Shown: positions 1 to 7,302, counted from the stretch's first letter. The stretch is 11,283 nt of DNA from Methanobacteriota archaeon (GCA_002685415.1 NYXO01000047.1:6947-18229); one strand, 5' to 3'. A program made the numbers and translations. Notes: generated by a model from the letters alone, not told the origin.

Positions 1-231
1 GGTAGAGCAACCGGTGCCCCAATACGAGTTGTTGTACACTTCAAGCCGCCGAGTAGTATATCCCGTGAACAAACGACTCTACACCTGCCCAGTGGAGAAC
101 AACGTCCACTACAAGTTGGTGGAAGGCACGACCCAGTATTGGGTCCTAGAGCAGTACCTGTTGTAGAGGCTATTGCTAGACTTGTTGTAGCAGATTTGGG
201 AATGATTGGTGGGTTCCTGAGCCTTGATTAG
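1..231 (+). CDS. aroC: Chorismate synthase, C-terminal fragment (5' end outside window)
   Basis: Chorismate synthase converts 5-enolpyruvylshikimate-3-phosphate to chorismate, the last common step of aromatic amino acid synthesis, using reduced FMN in the cytoplasm. Plus-strand frame 1 is open from the window edge to the TAG at 229-231 and gives 76 residues. They contain the C-terminal family signature: RHDP at fragment residues 42-45, followed by RAVPVVEA (50-57). The cysteine often found right after RHDP is Val here, which the family tolerates. Upstream, TGAPI (4-8) and FKPPSSI (14-20) match the conserved TG-PI and FKP-SSI stretches before the signature. There is no plausible start inside the fragment, so the gene enters from the left. 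The C-terminus ends about where the family normally does, so the 3' end looks intact. It converges on the downstream minus-strand gene with 10 bases between the stop codons. Identification rests on motif recognition and is strong. Confidence 0.93.
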   Translation, partial: GRATGAPIRVVVHFKPPSSISREQTTLHLPSGEQRPLQVGGRHDPVLGPRAVPVVEAIARLVVADLGMIGGFLSLD

Positions 232-241
232 ACTCACAAAC

Positions 242-1180
242 TCACTTGTTTGCTCTTCCTTCTTGCATTTGCTGTAGGCGGAGGGGTAAGTTAACTGCAA
301 ATGCGGTAGCAATGACCGTGAACACCATGGCTGTTCCAAGTGCTACACCATAAACGGAAGTTAATTCCACAGACTCTCTCAATCTATCGGCTTGAACACT
401 ATCGAAGATACCAACCATTGCTGGAATGATTAGATTGATGAGAAGGGTAAGCAACGCTACTATTCCTGCAACAATGGGGGTAATTCCGACTGCCCGGTAG
501 TATTGTCTGATTATTTTCCCTTCTCCCATCACATATACTTCGCCGGTTCTAATTGAAGTATCTAACATGGAAAACCGAATAATTCCGTTTGTTAGTTCGA
601 AGTACATTACTAGGAAAACTGCGTATGCAATCAACAATACCTTCTGTAGAATCTCTTGTTCAGGTAAGAAATTAAATCCGAATTCCACTTTACTTCCTGC
701 AAATCTAAGGGTCACGAGTAGCATGGCTACATACGAGATCAATAAGGCTCTCTGATCACGCTGGAAAATACCATAAGCACCTCCGATTGCACCAATAATC
801 ATGATCGAAATATGAATAATTCCTCCAATAATTGGTATCCCAATTAAATTTGCAATAGCAAACCATGCGGTTCCTGATACAGGGGTGAAGAGTAAAGTGA
901 GGGCCGTTAGAAGTACTAAACATCCAGCCGAACTCACTTGCAGATTAGTTACAGTTCGATTGGCTGGAAGAAATTTCATTGAAGATACAATAGGACCTCC
1001 AAAGAAAGATTCTATCCAAGTTGGAACGTGAACTTCTGGAATAGCATCTTGAGGAATATCAGTGCTGGACTTTAGTCGACCAGCTGCCTTTTTTCTACTT
1101 GGTGCGGATGATCTAACTGTCTTACCATCGTATAGATGAGATGTGTCGGAGCCACCTTCTACTTTGACGTCGTCTGCCAT
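242..1180 (-). CDS. Polytopic membrane protein of unknown function, last gene of the MoxR cassette
   Basis: I do not recognise a family for this 312-residue protein. Residues 1-80 are polar and charged and probably cytoplasmic. About six hydrophobic segments follow: roughly 84-100, 106-136 (long, glycine-rich, possibly two passes), 144-162, 178-200, 230-257 and 273-296. The tail is short and charged. The ATG is well supported: an AAGGAGG Shine-Dalgarno lies 7 bases upstream and overlaps the stop codon of the preceding DUF58 gene, with 13 bases between the genes. This points to co-transcription and coupled translation with the DUF4350-MoxR-DUF58 genes. MoxR operons often carry extra membrane proteins, so a role as membrane partner of that system is a reasonable inference, but nothing in the sequence shows an enzymatic activity. 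No catalytic motif or cysteine cluster was seen. Confidence 0.85.
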   Translation of the reverse strand: MADDVKVEGGSDTSHLYDGKTVRSSAPSRKKAAGRLKSSTDIPQDAIPEVHVPTWIESFFGGPIVSSMKFLPANRTVTNLQVSSAGCLVLLTALTLLFTPVSGTAWFAIANLIGIPIIGGIIHISIMIIGAIGGAYGIFQRDQRALLISYVAMLLVTLRFAGSKVEFGFNFLPEQEILQKVLLIAYAVFLVMYFELTNGIIRFSMLDTSIRTGEVYVMGEGKIIRQYYRAVGITPIVAGIVALLTLLINLIIPAMVGIFDSVQADRLRESVELTSVYGVALGTAMVFTVIATAFAVNLPLRLQQMQEGRANK

Positions 1181-1193
1181 ACTTCTGCCTCCT

Positions 1194-2510
1194 TCAAAAT
1201 CCTCTTGCTCCTGCTAATGCGGTTACCAGCATCATATCCGGTTCCCAATCCATAACGTTCGCACCCAATCCTCTTAATTCACTGATCAAAATATCTCGTT
1301 CTGTCTTCAGTACTTCGTATCCTGTGCGGTCCAATCTTCTTGCATCGAACTCAAATTCAAGGCTAGATGGAGAAAGTATGGTGACATCGAAGTTTCTAGC
1401 CCTGAAGTCTCTAACGGCGTCAATAATTGTCGGGTCGTCTTCTAAAGGACTTAGGATAATTATCGGGCTACCTCGGTTGATGTGAGGTAGAATACGATTT
1501 GTGACAACTCTCAGTGGCGTGTTGCCCTTTGCCATGGCTCCGGCTAACTTAGTCAAAATCACATACAATTGTTTCTTTCCTGTATCTCGGTCCACTGATA
1601 CAATTTCATCACCATAAGTGACCAAACCAACCGAATCTCTTCGAGATAGGAAATATTGTGCAAGGCTTGCAGCAGCCCTTGTGCTGTAGACTAAGGAATT
1701 TCTACTAACAGGGCCAGTTTCAGATACAGATCGGCTATCGATGATTAGTATGATGTCGCTAACTGCATCACGTTCAAACTCGTTTACCATCATCTTTCCA
1801 GATCTAGCCCAAGCCTTCCAGTTGACCTTCTTCATTGGGTCTCCCGGAATATACTCACGGAGGTTGTAGAAATTTGTACCTTCGCCAGGGTTGCGAATAT
1901 TCACTGCACCAGTGAAGATTTTCGGGACCCTGCTCTTGATTAATGCGTCTTTGATATCCTCCATCTTCGGGAATACTAGGAAGTCATCATAGAGTTGGAT
2001 TTCTCTTTCATTATGGAATAATCCGAATGCGTCTTGCACTCTAACACAAACTGGACCAATAGTATAGAATCCTCTGAGAGGTGCCTCAATTGTATAGGAG
2101 ATTTCAGTTTCTTTCCTTCCACCTAGTTCCATCAGAACGTAATTTGCTCCTTTCTTTATTCGCATTACTTCAGGGACTCTGTCTCGGACCTCTAGAACCT
2201 TGGAGAGAGTTGATCGGTTCTGAATCCGTAGGACAACATCAATTTCACCGTCCTCGAAAACCCTCGCAGAGGATAATTTTCGCATGGCGACAATTGATTG
2301 GAGAGCCACTCCTGAATCTGCTTCTGCATCCTCTAAGCGACGTCCACTAGAAGCTACGTCGGCATGGGTTGTTCTGAAAGCAGCATAGGTGAGGAATGAT
2401 AGTAACACAACAGCGACTGTGACCAGTTGTTGATTTCTCAACACCAGTCCAAGCAGATACATGGCTACCGCAAGTGCGGCAAACATGGCTGATTTTCTGC
2501 TCCACGCCAT
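1194..2510 (-). CDS. DUF58 domain protein (vWA-like partner of MoxR), membrane-anchored
   Basis: DUF58 proteins are the usual partners of MoxR ATPases and carry a von Willebrand A-like fold; the pair is thought to act in assembly or folding of target proteins. This one has 438 residues. Two hydrophobic segments near the N-terminus (about 8-25 and 29-46) form a membrane hairpin. A beta-rich region (70-175) resembles the CARF/Ig-like part common in the family. The DUF58 hallmark lies at 211-246, with FYNLREYIPGD, then VNWKAWAR and NEFE. A vWA-like strand IILIID (253-258) follows, but the metal site reads D-S-R-S-V-S rather than the D-x-S-x-S of an intact MIDAS. Strands at 294-299 and 349-354 and the C-terminal part complete the fold. 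A purine-rich GGAGATGAT lies upstream of the ATG. The gap to MoxR upstream is 38 bases and to the next gene 13 bases, consistent with one operon. Confidence 0.93.
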   Translation of the reverse strand: MAWSRKSAMFAALAVAMYLLGLVLRNQQLVTVAVVLLSFLTYAAFRTTHADVASSGRRLEDAEADSGVALQSIVAMRKLSSARVFEDGEIDVVLRIQNRSTLSKVLEVRDRVPEVMRIKKGANYVLMELGGRKETEISYTIEAPLRGFYTIGPVCVRVQDAFGLFHNEREIQLYDDFLVFPKMEDIKDALIKSRVPKIFTGAVNIRNPGEGTNFYNLREYIPGDPMKKVNWKAWARSGKMMVNEFERDAVSDIILIIDSRSVSETGPVSRNSLVYSTRAAASLAQYFLSRRDSVGLVTYGDEIVSVDRDTGKKQLYVILTKLAGAMAKGNTPLRVVTNRILPHINRGSPIIILSPLEDDPTIIDAVRDFRARNFDVTILSPSSLEFEFDARRLDRTGYEVLKTERDILISELRGLGANVMDWEPDMMLVTALAGARGF

Positions 2511-2548
2511 TGGCTATCATCTCCATTTGCTTAAATCGGTAAATGACC

Positions 2549-3556
2549 TCAAACAGTAGGGACTGGTACCTGACGTAGGATATCTGAGATTACTTCGTCA
2601 GTTTCGAGACCCTTAATCTGGTGTTCCGGCTTGAGGATTAATCGGTGTGCTACAGCTAGGGTTGCTACCGACTTAACGTCATCAGGGGTAACAAAGTCAC
2701 GACCGCGCATTGCAGCAGCAGATCGACTAGTCTTCAGAAGTGCTTGAGAGCCACGTGGGGAAGAACCTACGAGAACTCTTGGGTCTTCGCGGGTTCGGGA
2801 TACAATCTCAACCATGTACATTCGAACTGCAGGATCGACAAATACATCCTCAATCGCAGTCTGCATAGCAACTACACGGGCGGGGTCGGTGATTGTCTCG
2901 ACTTCTACATCGTCCTTCTTTCGAGCAATACGTCGTGCGAGGATTTCGTCCTCATCAGCGCGGTCTGGATATCCAACACTCATCTTGAACATAAATCGGT
3001 CAAGTTGAGCCTCAGGTAGAGGGTAGGTTCCTTCTTGCTCAACAGGGTTTTGTGTTGCCATTGTTAGGAACGGTGCTGGAAGTTTGTGAGTAACTGTACC
3101 GATAGTAACCTGCTTTTCCTGCATCGCTTCCAAAAGAGCCGCTTGGGTCTTCGGAGGAGCACGGTTAATCTCGTCAGATAGTAGTAGATTACAGAAAATA
3201 GGTCCAGGCTTGAACGAGAACTCTCCTTTCTTTGCATCGTAAATGTTCGTCCCAGTTATGTCGGCTGGTAGAAGGTCAGGCGTAAATTGTACACGCTTGA
3301 AATCACAGCCGAGTGCATCGGCGAACGTATTCGTCATCAGGGTCTTAGCCAGTCCTGGATAATCCTCGAACAGGAGGTTACCATTGGACAGGATGTTGAT
3401 CAAAACATTGTCGATAACATGGCTCTTTCCGATGATTACTTTCTGTACTTCGGTACTAATCGCTTGTCCGATTGCACCGACGGCTTCGAGTTTATCGCTC
3501 ATCCCTTTTGAGCCGCCCTTAGGCTTCTTTTTTGTCGCAGCTTTTTCTTCAGTCAT
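2549..3556 (-). CDS. MoxR family AAA+ ATPase
   Basis: This is an AAA+ ATPase of the MoxR group, which acts as a chaperone-like factor, often for metalloenzyme or complex assembly, together with vWA or DUF58 proteins. At 335 residues it has the usual family length. A charged lysine-rich tail (1-20) precedes the AAA core. The Walker A is EDYPGLAKT (64-72, K71). TPDLLPADI-G (92-102) is the typical MoxR stretch after it. Walker B is LLLSDEINRAPPKTQ (124-138, D128-E129), with the helix insert LLEAMQEKQVTIG after it. Sensor 1 is TMATQNP (165-171), the probable arginine finger is R187 in LDRF, and sensor 2 is SSPRGSQ (265-271, R268). All catalytic residues are present, so an active ATPase is expected. 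The ATG has GGAGAGAG upstream. It sits second in an operon after the DUF4350 gene (26-base gap) and before DUF58. Confidence 0.96.
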   Translation of the reverse strand: MTEEKAATKKKPKGGSKGMSDKLEAVGAIGQAISTEVQKVIIGKSHVIDNVLINILSNGNLLFEDYPGLAKTLMTNTFADALGCDFKRVQFTPDLLPADITGTNIYDAKKGEFSFKPGPIFCNLLLSDEINRAPPKTQAALLEAMQEKQVTIGTVTHKLPAPFLTMATQNPVEQEGTYPLPEAQLDRFMFKMSVGYPDRADEDEILARRIARKKDDVEVETITDPARVVAMQTAIEDVFVDPAVRMYMVEIVSRTREDPRVLVGSSPRGSQALLKTSRSAAAMRGRDFVTPDDVKSVATLAVAHRLILKPEHQIKGLETDEVISDILRQVPVPTV

Positions 3557-3582
3557 TTTTCTCTCTCCATTTTCTGTTTGTT

Positions 3583-5184
3583 TCAGTTTTTACCCCAGCG
3601 TCTTATCGCCACCATCAGTTGGCGTAATTCTTGGGGAGTATATTTTCTGCTCTGGCTATATGCCAATTCAACGAGTCTTGGGTCTCCAATCATCGTTTGG
3701 ACCTCTGCTGGCGGTTTAATCGCCATTTGGTCTCTAGTTAGGTCATGATGAACTCTAACTTTGGTGAATAACGCCTTTTGTACGCGTTCTCGATAAGAAC
3801 TAGGGTCCAATTTATTTGGACGTTCCTTGAATCTCGTTAGGTCAAAGATATGACGCCAGTTTTCTTTTTCTGGAACGACCATCATTGCAACTAACAATAA
3901 TAGCCCAACATTCAGAACAACTAGCCACTTTAGGAAAGTATTCGATGTCAGTAGTACTACAGTACCCATTGTTTCTACGAATGGAGCAGATATCATTCCC
4001 GTAACGTGTCGACTTTCATCAAAGACGATTTGGAATTCGCTTTTGTCATCACGAATGGATTTAGCCAATTTTGGATTATCGTGTTCCATCATATCATCAA
4101 TTAGTAGTGAGAAGTATTGTTCATTACCCTGCCAGTATGTTTCTCTTACGGTGTTTAGCCAGCAGTTATTGGATTGCTGCTCACATGAGGAACTCATGTC
4201 GTTTTCAACTGCTACGTCAAGGCTCCACAATCTGTTTGAGAAAGCCTCTTCATCGGAGACAAAAACAATACTACCTGTAACTTGTAATTCTTTGGTATTT
4301 CCACCGACTAATCCACCGGATCCTGCACTAACCTTGTCAAAAGTAGTGATGCCAGGATAATCAATTCGTATGATTAAGGACAAATCTCCTGGTGCTGGGT
4401 TTCTCTGGTCATCGGCAAGTCCATTGCCTTGAACATCAATAAATGCAGAGGGGGAAGCGGTTGAGAGAATCTTCACTTGCCTTTGATTTTCTGATGCTTG
4501 GCTAGGGTCGTCTTCTGGAAGTGGTTCGAATTTCATTCCAGTAGGGGAGCGGAACATAACAGGAAGTCTACAATTTTCTCTGTTTTCTTCCAACACATCG
4601 GTATCGATGCAACCTTGCCTTAGGTAGGAAGGTGGCATATCGTTGACATCTTCTGATACCGCTGCAAGTCCCCAAACATTTAGCCAAGAGCCATCTGTTG
4701 GCTGCCCGTCTTCATATTCCATCCAGAACTGATTCTCATCATTTAGTGGGGAATCAAAGAAAGTAACACCAAATTTCTCAGCCAATCGATTTGCATTTGT
4801 TCCATCTGCTGCGACAATCACCTTACCTCCATTTTTGGTTACAAAATCATAGATCGCATCAGCTTCAGTCTCCGCTATTGGCTTTTCTGGCCCTATAATC
4901 ATCAGCGCTGTTCGATGCGGGTCTCTCCAGTCATTTACTAGCATTGGAGTGGACATTGTATTGGCGATGAAATAGCCTTCATCGGTAGCCATTGTATCTC
5001 TCATGTCGGTGACTTGAGCAAGTGAACTAATCTCTCCCCCTTCACCTTCGGTATATGCGGAATAGTAAGTTGATTTTCCAGCAACGAAAATCATCGGCAG
5101 AATCAACAGAAGTACCATTGTGGTAGCAATAGAGCCAATCACCATTCTAGTGAAATCAGCCTCTTCTGATTTTTCGTCAACCAA
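3583..5184 (-). CDS. DUF4350 domain membrane protein, first gene of the MoxR cassette
   Basis: The protein has 533 residues and two membrane passes (about 14-36 and 417-437), with the large middle part probably outside the cytoplasm and a soluble C-terminal domain (438-533) inside. Residues 92-150 resemble DUF4350: MIIGPEKPIAETEADAI, a glycine-rich turn, then VIVAADGTNANRLAEKFGV, as in GATase-like folds. FDESRH (388-393) sits where the family has its conserved D-E-x-H-like motif. Two cysteine pairs in the outer part (C192/C205 and C334/C341) may form disulfides. DUF4350 proteins are standard neighbours of MoxR-DUF58 operons; their biochemical role is not established. The start is TTG at 5182-5184; no in-frame ATG occurs before residue 14, and a strong GGAAGGGA lies 6 bases upstream of the TTG. 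A start at ATG residue 14 would remove the acidic N-terminal tail and begin directly at the first membrane helix, so the TTG is preferred. Confidence 0.87.
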   Translation of the reverse strand: MVDEKSEEADFTRMVIGSIATTMVLLLILPMIFVAGKSTYYSAYTEGEGGEISSLAQVTDMRDTMATDEGYFIANTMSTPMLVNDWRDPHRTALMIIGPEKPIAETEADAIYDFVTKNGGKVIVAADGTNANRLAEKFGVTFFDSPLNDENQFWMEYEDGQPTDGSWLNVWGLAAVSEDVNDMPPSYLRQGCIDTDVLEENRENCRLPVMFRSPTGMKFEPLPEDDPSQASENQRQVKILSTASPSAFIDVQGNGLADDQRNPAPGDLSLIIRIDYPGITTFDKVSAGSGGLVGGNTKELQVTGSIVFVSDEEAFSNRLWSLDVAVENDMSSSCEQQSNNCWLNTVRETYWQGNEQYFSLLIDDMMEHDNPKLAKSIRDDKSEFQIVFDESRHVTGMISAPFVETMGTVVLLTSNTFLKWLVVLNVGLLLLVAMMVVPEKENWRHIFDLTRFKERPNKLDPSSYRERVQKALFTKVRVHHDLTRDQMAIKPPAEVQTMIGDPRLVELAYSQSRKYTPQELRQLMVAIRRWGKN

Positions 5185-5190
5185 AATAAT

Positions 5191-5200
5191 TCCCTTCCTA
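5191..5200 (-). promoter_or_regulatory. Shine-Dalgarno that sets the TTG start of the DUF4350 gene
   Basis: On the minus strand a purine tract, AGGAAGGGA, ends 6 bases before the TTG at 5184-5182. No ATG or GTG is available nearby in frame, so this site is the main evidence for the unusual start codon. Confidence 0.7.
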
Positions 5201-5256
5201 ACTAAGATTTAGCGTAGGCTGCACACACCCACGCTTCTTGGCGAGCCTCATTCCAC

Positions 5257-5266
5257 AGATATATGT
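5257..5266 (-). promoter_or_regulatory. Candidate TATA box for the DUF4350-MoxR-DUF58 operon
   Basis: In the 193-base gap upstream of the DUF4350 gene, the minus strand carries ACATATATCT about 73 bases before the TTG start. An archaeal TATA box here would place transcription start some 25 bases further on and leave a leader of roughly 50 bases, which would include the Shine-Dalgarno. There is no clear BRE, and other AT-rich stretches exist in the same gap (for example around 5285-5305), so the assignment is tentative. Confidence 0.3.
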
Positions 5267-5351
5267 TGTTGATTACAGGGCACCATTAATATGCTAATTT
5301 TGTACGTTATGATGTGAAAATTGCACTTATGCAGTGGATTGACTTAGATGA

Positions 5352-5377
5352 CTAAAAATGTAATGAAAACCAAATTT
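5352..5377 (-). terminator. Possible T-rich terminator after the secreted-protein gene
   Basis: Directly after the TAA stop of the secreted-protein gene, the minus strand runs through TTTGGTTTTC and then CATTTTTAG, with no stable stem-loop. Archaeal RNA polymerase commonly stops at such short T tracts. This would separate the molybdenum hydroxylase operon from the MoxR operon. The evidence is base composition only. Confidence 0.35.
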
Positions 5378-6316
5378 TTATCTTCTTCTGGTGTTAACAT
5401 ACAGTGCGCCAATTAGTGAACAAAGAATGACACCTATTCCGGGTGCAGGGAGATTAGATGTGACTACTTCGACAGGATCATCTTCGTCAACTGGAACATC
5501 TGGGTCTTCTGTATTTGTCGGCGGCTGTTCAACGGTAATTCGTGTAAAGTCTGTTGAAAGCTGACTTCCGTCTGCGCCATCTGATGCTATCGTAACTTCC
5601 ACTCGACAATTCCGTTGAGGGTGGCTTTCAGAGGCAGTCACTTTTAGGTCAGCAGTGGTCTTTCCACCTTTCTCTAAATTCCTTGTGAGCAATGTATCAA
5701 GTCCGGTGTCAGTAGTCATAAGGGGGCAGTCATCAGTGACTTCTAATTCGCGAACTTTGTCTCTAGTATTGCCTTGGTTCGTTACTGTGACTTTGAGAAT
5801 TGTATCAGTTCCTGAGTTCATTGGGCCTATTGGGTCAGCAATTTCAACATTAAGCAGGAAAATTTCTGGGATTTCCAAGTCACCAATTTTCTCTTGACTC
5901 TCAGGAATAATCACTGGCATACCATTCCTTTCTTCTAAATTGGCAGTTATTGTAAACGACTCTATTTTGCCAGCATCGATATCATATACATCGATACCAC
6001 GAACCGTTATTGTAAATGAGTCGTTATTTCCAGGCTCAATTGTTGCATCTTCAGGAGCCCCCATAATTTCTGCATCAAAGGGGAATTCATACTCGAATGA
6101 AACCTTTACAGAAAGTGGTGCTTGATTATCGACGAACATTGTAATTGATGCCATACCTGCCTCACTGACTATGAATGGATTACTATCGTCTTCGTCTGGA
6201 TATTCTATTCCCAATTCCCAATTCCCTAGAGATGGATCAGGTTGAGCCATGGAGTTGGGAATTGTCGCAACTATCATTGCAAATATGAGAAAAACCGGAA
6301 TTATGACGTTCCTCAA
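5378..6316 (-). CDS. Secreted, C-terminally anchored surface protein with Ig-like/NEW3-type domains
   Basis: From the TTG at 6316-6314 the protein has 312 residues. It opens with a typical signal peptide: a basic start (RN), the hydrophobic stretch VIIPVFLIFAMIVA and an SMAQ cleavage region near residues 20-24. Two beta-rich regions follow, about 29-127 and 153-263. The second contains VEIADPIGP...VTVTNQGNTRDKV, a pattern typical of NEW3/CARDB-type adhesion domains. A Pro/Asp/Glu-rich linker (265-285) leads to a C-terminal segment: LPAPGIG (289-295), a hydrophobic stretch and a final TRRR, resembling a PGF-CTERM archaeosortase signal with PGI in place of PGF. The TTG overlaps the TGA of the FAD subunit gene (TTGA) and is preceded by GGAGGGAGG. 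An upstream ATG at 6397 would add 27 residues, overlap the FAD gene by 85 bases and bury the signal peptide, so it is less likely. The ligand or role is unknown. Confidence 0.83.
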   Translation of the reverse strand: MRNVIIPVFLIFAMIVATIPNSMAQPDPSLGNWELGIEYPDEDDSNPFIVSEAGMASITMFVDNQAPLSVKVSFEYEFPFDAEIMGAPEDATIEPGNNDSFTITVRGIDVYDIDAGKIESFTITANLEERNGMPVIIPESQEKIGDLEIPEIFLLNVEIADPIGPMNSGTDTILKVTVTNQGNTRDKVRELEVTDDCPLMTTDTGLDTLLTRNLEKGGKTTADLKVTASESHPQRNCRVEVTIASDGADGSQLSTDFTRITVEQPPTNTEDPDVPVDEDDPVEVVTSNLPAPGIGVILCSLIGALYVNTRRR

Positions 6317-7302
6317 GAACCTCCCTCCATTAATCCCGTGCAGGCTCGTCGTGTTAACACCTTCACCATCTTTCTTCTGTATGAGGGAGAGAACCATGTA
6401 TTTTGAACAGGCTTCACAGCCTTTCTGATGGATTCCGCCAAATCGTTGATTGATTCAGTTCCGGTCCATCCTTCCAGACATTCGGCAACCTGTTTTGTAT
6501 GAAGCATTGGAATTGACTCCAATCCAGTTGTTGCCACTCTAAGCTGATCTGGTTTTGTTGTTCCGTTTTTCTTCCAAAGCGCTGCAACTCCAGCCTCGGG
6601 GAAATCCCATGATTCTCTCTGCCGCAACTTCTGGTAATCTCCTTGCCATTCAGATACATCTTCAGGGAGAGTCAAATGAGTGACTAATTCTCCAGTTTGA
6701 AGCACATTACGGGTCATTCCATCTAATTGAAAGAATTCGCTGAGGGCCATAGAACGAGTCCCATTTGGCCCGGCGAGATGTATTGTCGCTCCCAGACACA
6801 TTAGTACTGGTGCGAGATCTGCTTGGTAGGTAGCCACACATAGAGTGTTTTGATTTGGAATCACTCTGCAATCAGCTTCTGTTCCACAGTCACATTTGTG
6901 GCACCAATCAATGGACTCTCTCCATTGTTCGGTTTGATTGAACCAATAACAGCGAGTATCAAGACAGATATTTCCACCTACTGTTCCTGAACGCCTGACC
7001 ATAACACTAGCCACTGTATCTGCCGCTTTGGCGAGAACGGGATGTGTAGAACTTGATTGAACTAAATCTTGAAGTCGGACCATTGCTCCAATGTGTGTCT
7101 CATTTAGTTCAGTTAATTCACTTATTTTTGCGAGAGAAATTACGTTTGCCTTTACATTAAGATGCCATTTGTAATTCGGAAGTAAGTCAGTCCCCCCTGC
7201 AATCCAGTCAAACTCTTGCTTCTCTGAAGTCAATTTGGCAGCTATAGAAATTGCCTCCTCAAGGCTGGTGGGGGCGTGTAATTGGAAAGGAGGCATACGC
7301 AT
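6313..7302 (-). CDS. Molybdenum hydroxylase FAD-binding subunit with 4Fe-4S-type insertion (HcrB-like)
   Basis: This 329-residue medium subunit carries electrons between the iron-sulfur clusters and FAD in the xanthine dehydrogenase superfamily. FAD-binding motifs are AGGTDLLP (35-42) and SGTVGGNI (105-112). Directly after these comes an insertion, residues about 113-155, absent from xanthine dehydrogenase. It has CYWFNQTEQWRES, a CHKCDC cluster and later cysteines. C118, C134, C145 and C155 have spacings of 16, 11 and 10, close to those of the four ligands of the extra [4Fe-4S] cluster in the beta subunit of 4-hydroxybenzoyl-CoA reductase (known from its structure). C137 and C139 are additional. 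ATYQADLAPVLMCLGA (157-172) then resumes the family fold, and the CO dehydrogenase flavoprotein C-terminal domain covers about 220-325. The ATG overlaps the TAA of the molybdenum subunit (TAATG), showing coupling. The substrate cannot be read from this subunit. Confidence 0.93.
   Translation of the reverse strand: MRMPPFQLHAPTSLEEAISIAAKLTSEKQEFDWIAGGTDLLPNYKWHLNVKANVISLAKISELTELNETHIGAMVRLQDLVQSSSTHPVLAKAADTVASVMVRRSGTVGGNICLDTRCYWFNQTEQWRESIDWCHKCDCGTEADCRVIPNQNTLCVATYQADLAPVLMCLGATIHLAGPNGTRSMALSEFFQLDGMTRNVLQTGELVTHLTLPEDVSEWQGDYQKLRQRESWDFPEAGVAALWKKNGTTKPDQLRVATTGLESIPMLHTKQVAECLEGWTGTESINDLAESIRKAVKPVQNTWFSPSYRRKMVKVLTRRACTGLMEGGS
6320..6328 (-). promoter_or_regulatory. Shine-Dalgarno that sets the TTG start of the secreted-protein gene
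   Basis: GGAGGGAGG on the minus strand lies inside the last codons of the FAD subunit gene, with its first GGAGG 7 bases before the TTG at 6316. The TTG shares two bases with the upstream TGA stop. The arrangement favours re-initiation by ribosomes finishing the FAD subunit. Confidence 0.72.

Noticed and set aside
150..200. Repeated TGTTGTAG words suggesting a short tandem repeat
   Set aside because: They fall in the aroC coding frame and encode the normal VPVVEA and RLVVAD residues of chorismate synthase.
3384..3719. 111-residue plus-strand hydrophobic open frame across the MoxR start and the end of the DUF4350 gene
   Set aside because: It is antisense to two confident genes, has no recognisable domain and no clear Shine-Dalgarno; hydrophobicity follows from the complementary strand.
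5198..5251. 17-residue minus-strand open frame (MRLAKKRGCVQPTLNLS) in the leader of the DUF4350 gene
   Set aside because: It ends beside the DUF4350 Shine-Dalgarno, which could suit a leader peptide, but its own ribosome site is weak and frames this short occur by chance; conservation would be needed.
6317..6397. Upstream ATG giving a 27-residue longer secreted protein
   Set aside because: It would overlap the FAD gene by 85 bases and place polar residues before the signal peptide, whereas the TTG at 6316 has a strong Shine-Dalgarno and a stop-start overlap.
6414..6659. 81-residue minus-strand open frame inside the FAD subunit gene
   Set aside because: It is a different frame within a confident gene and shows no domain or ribosome site.
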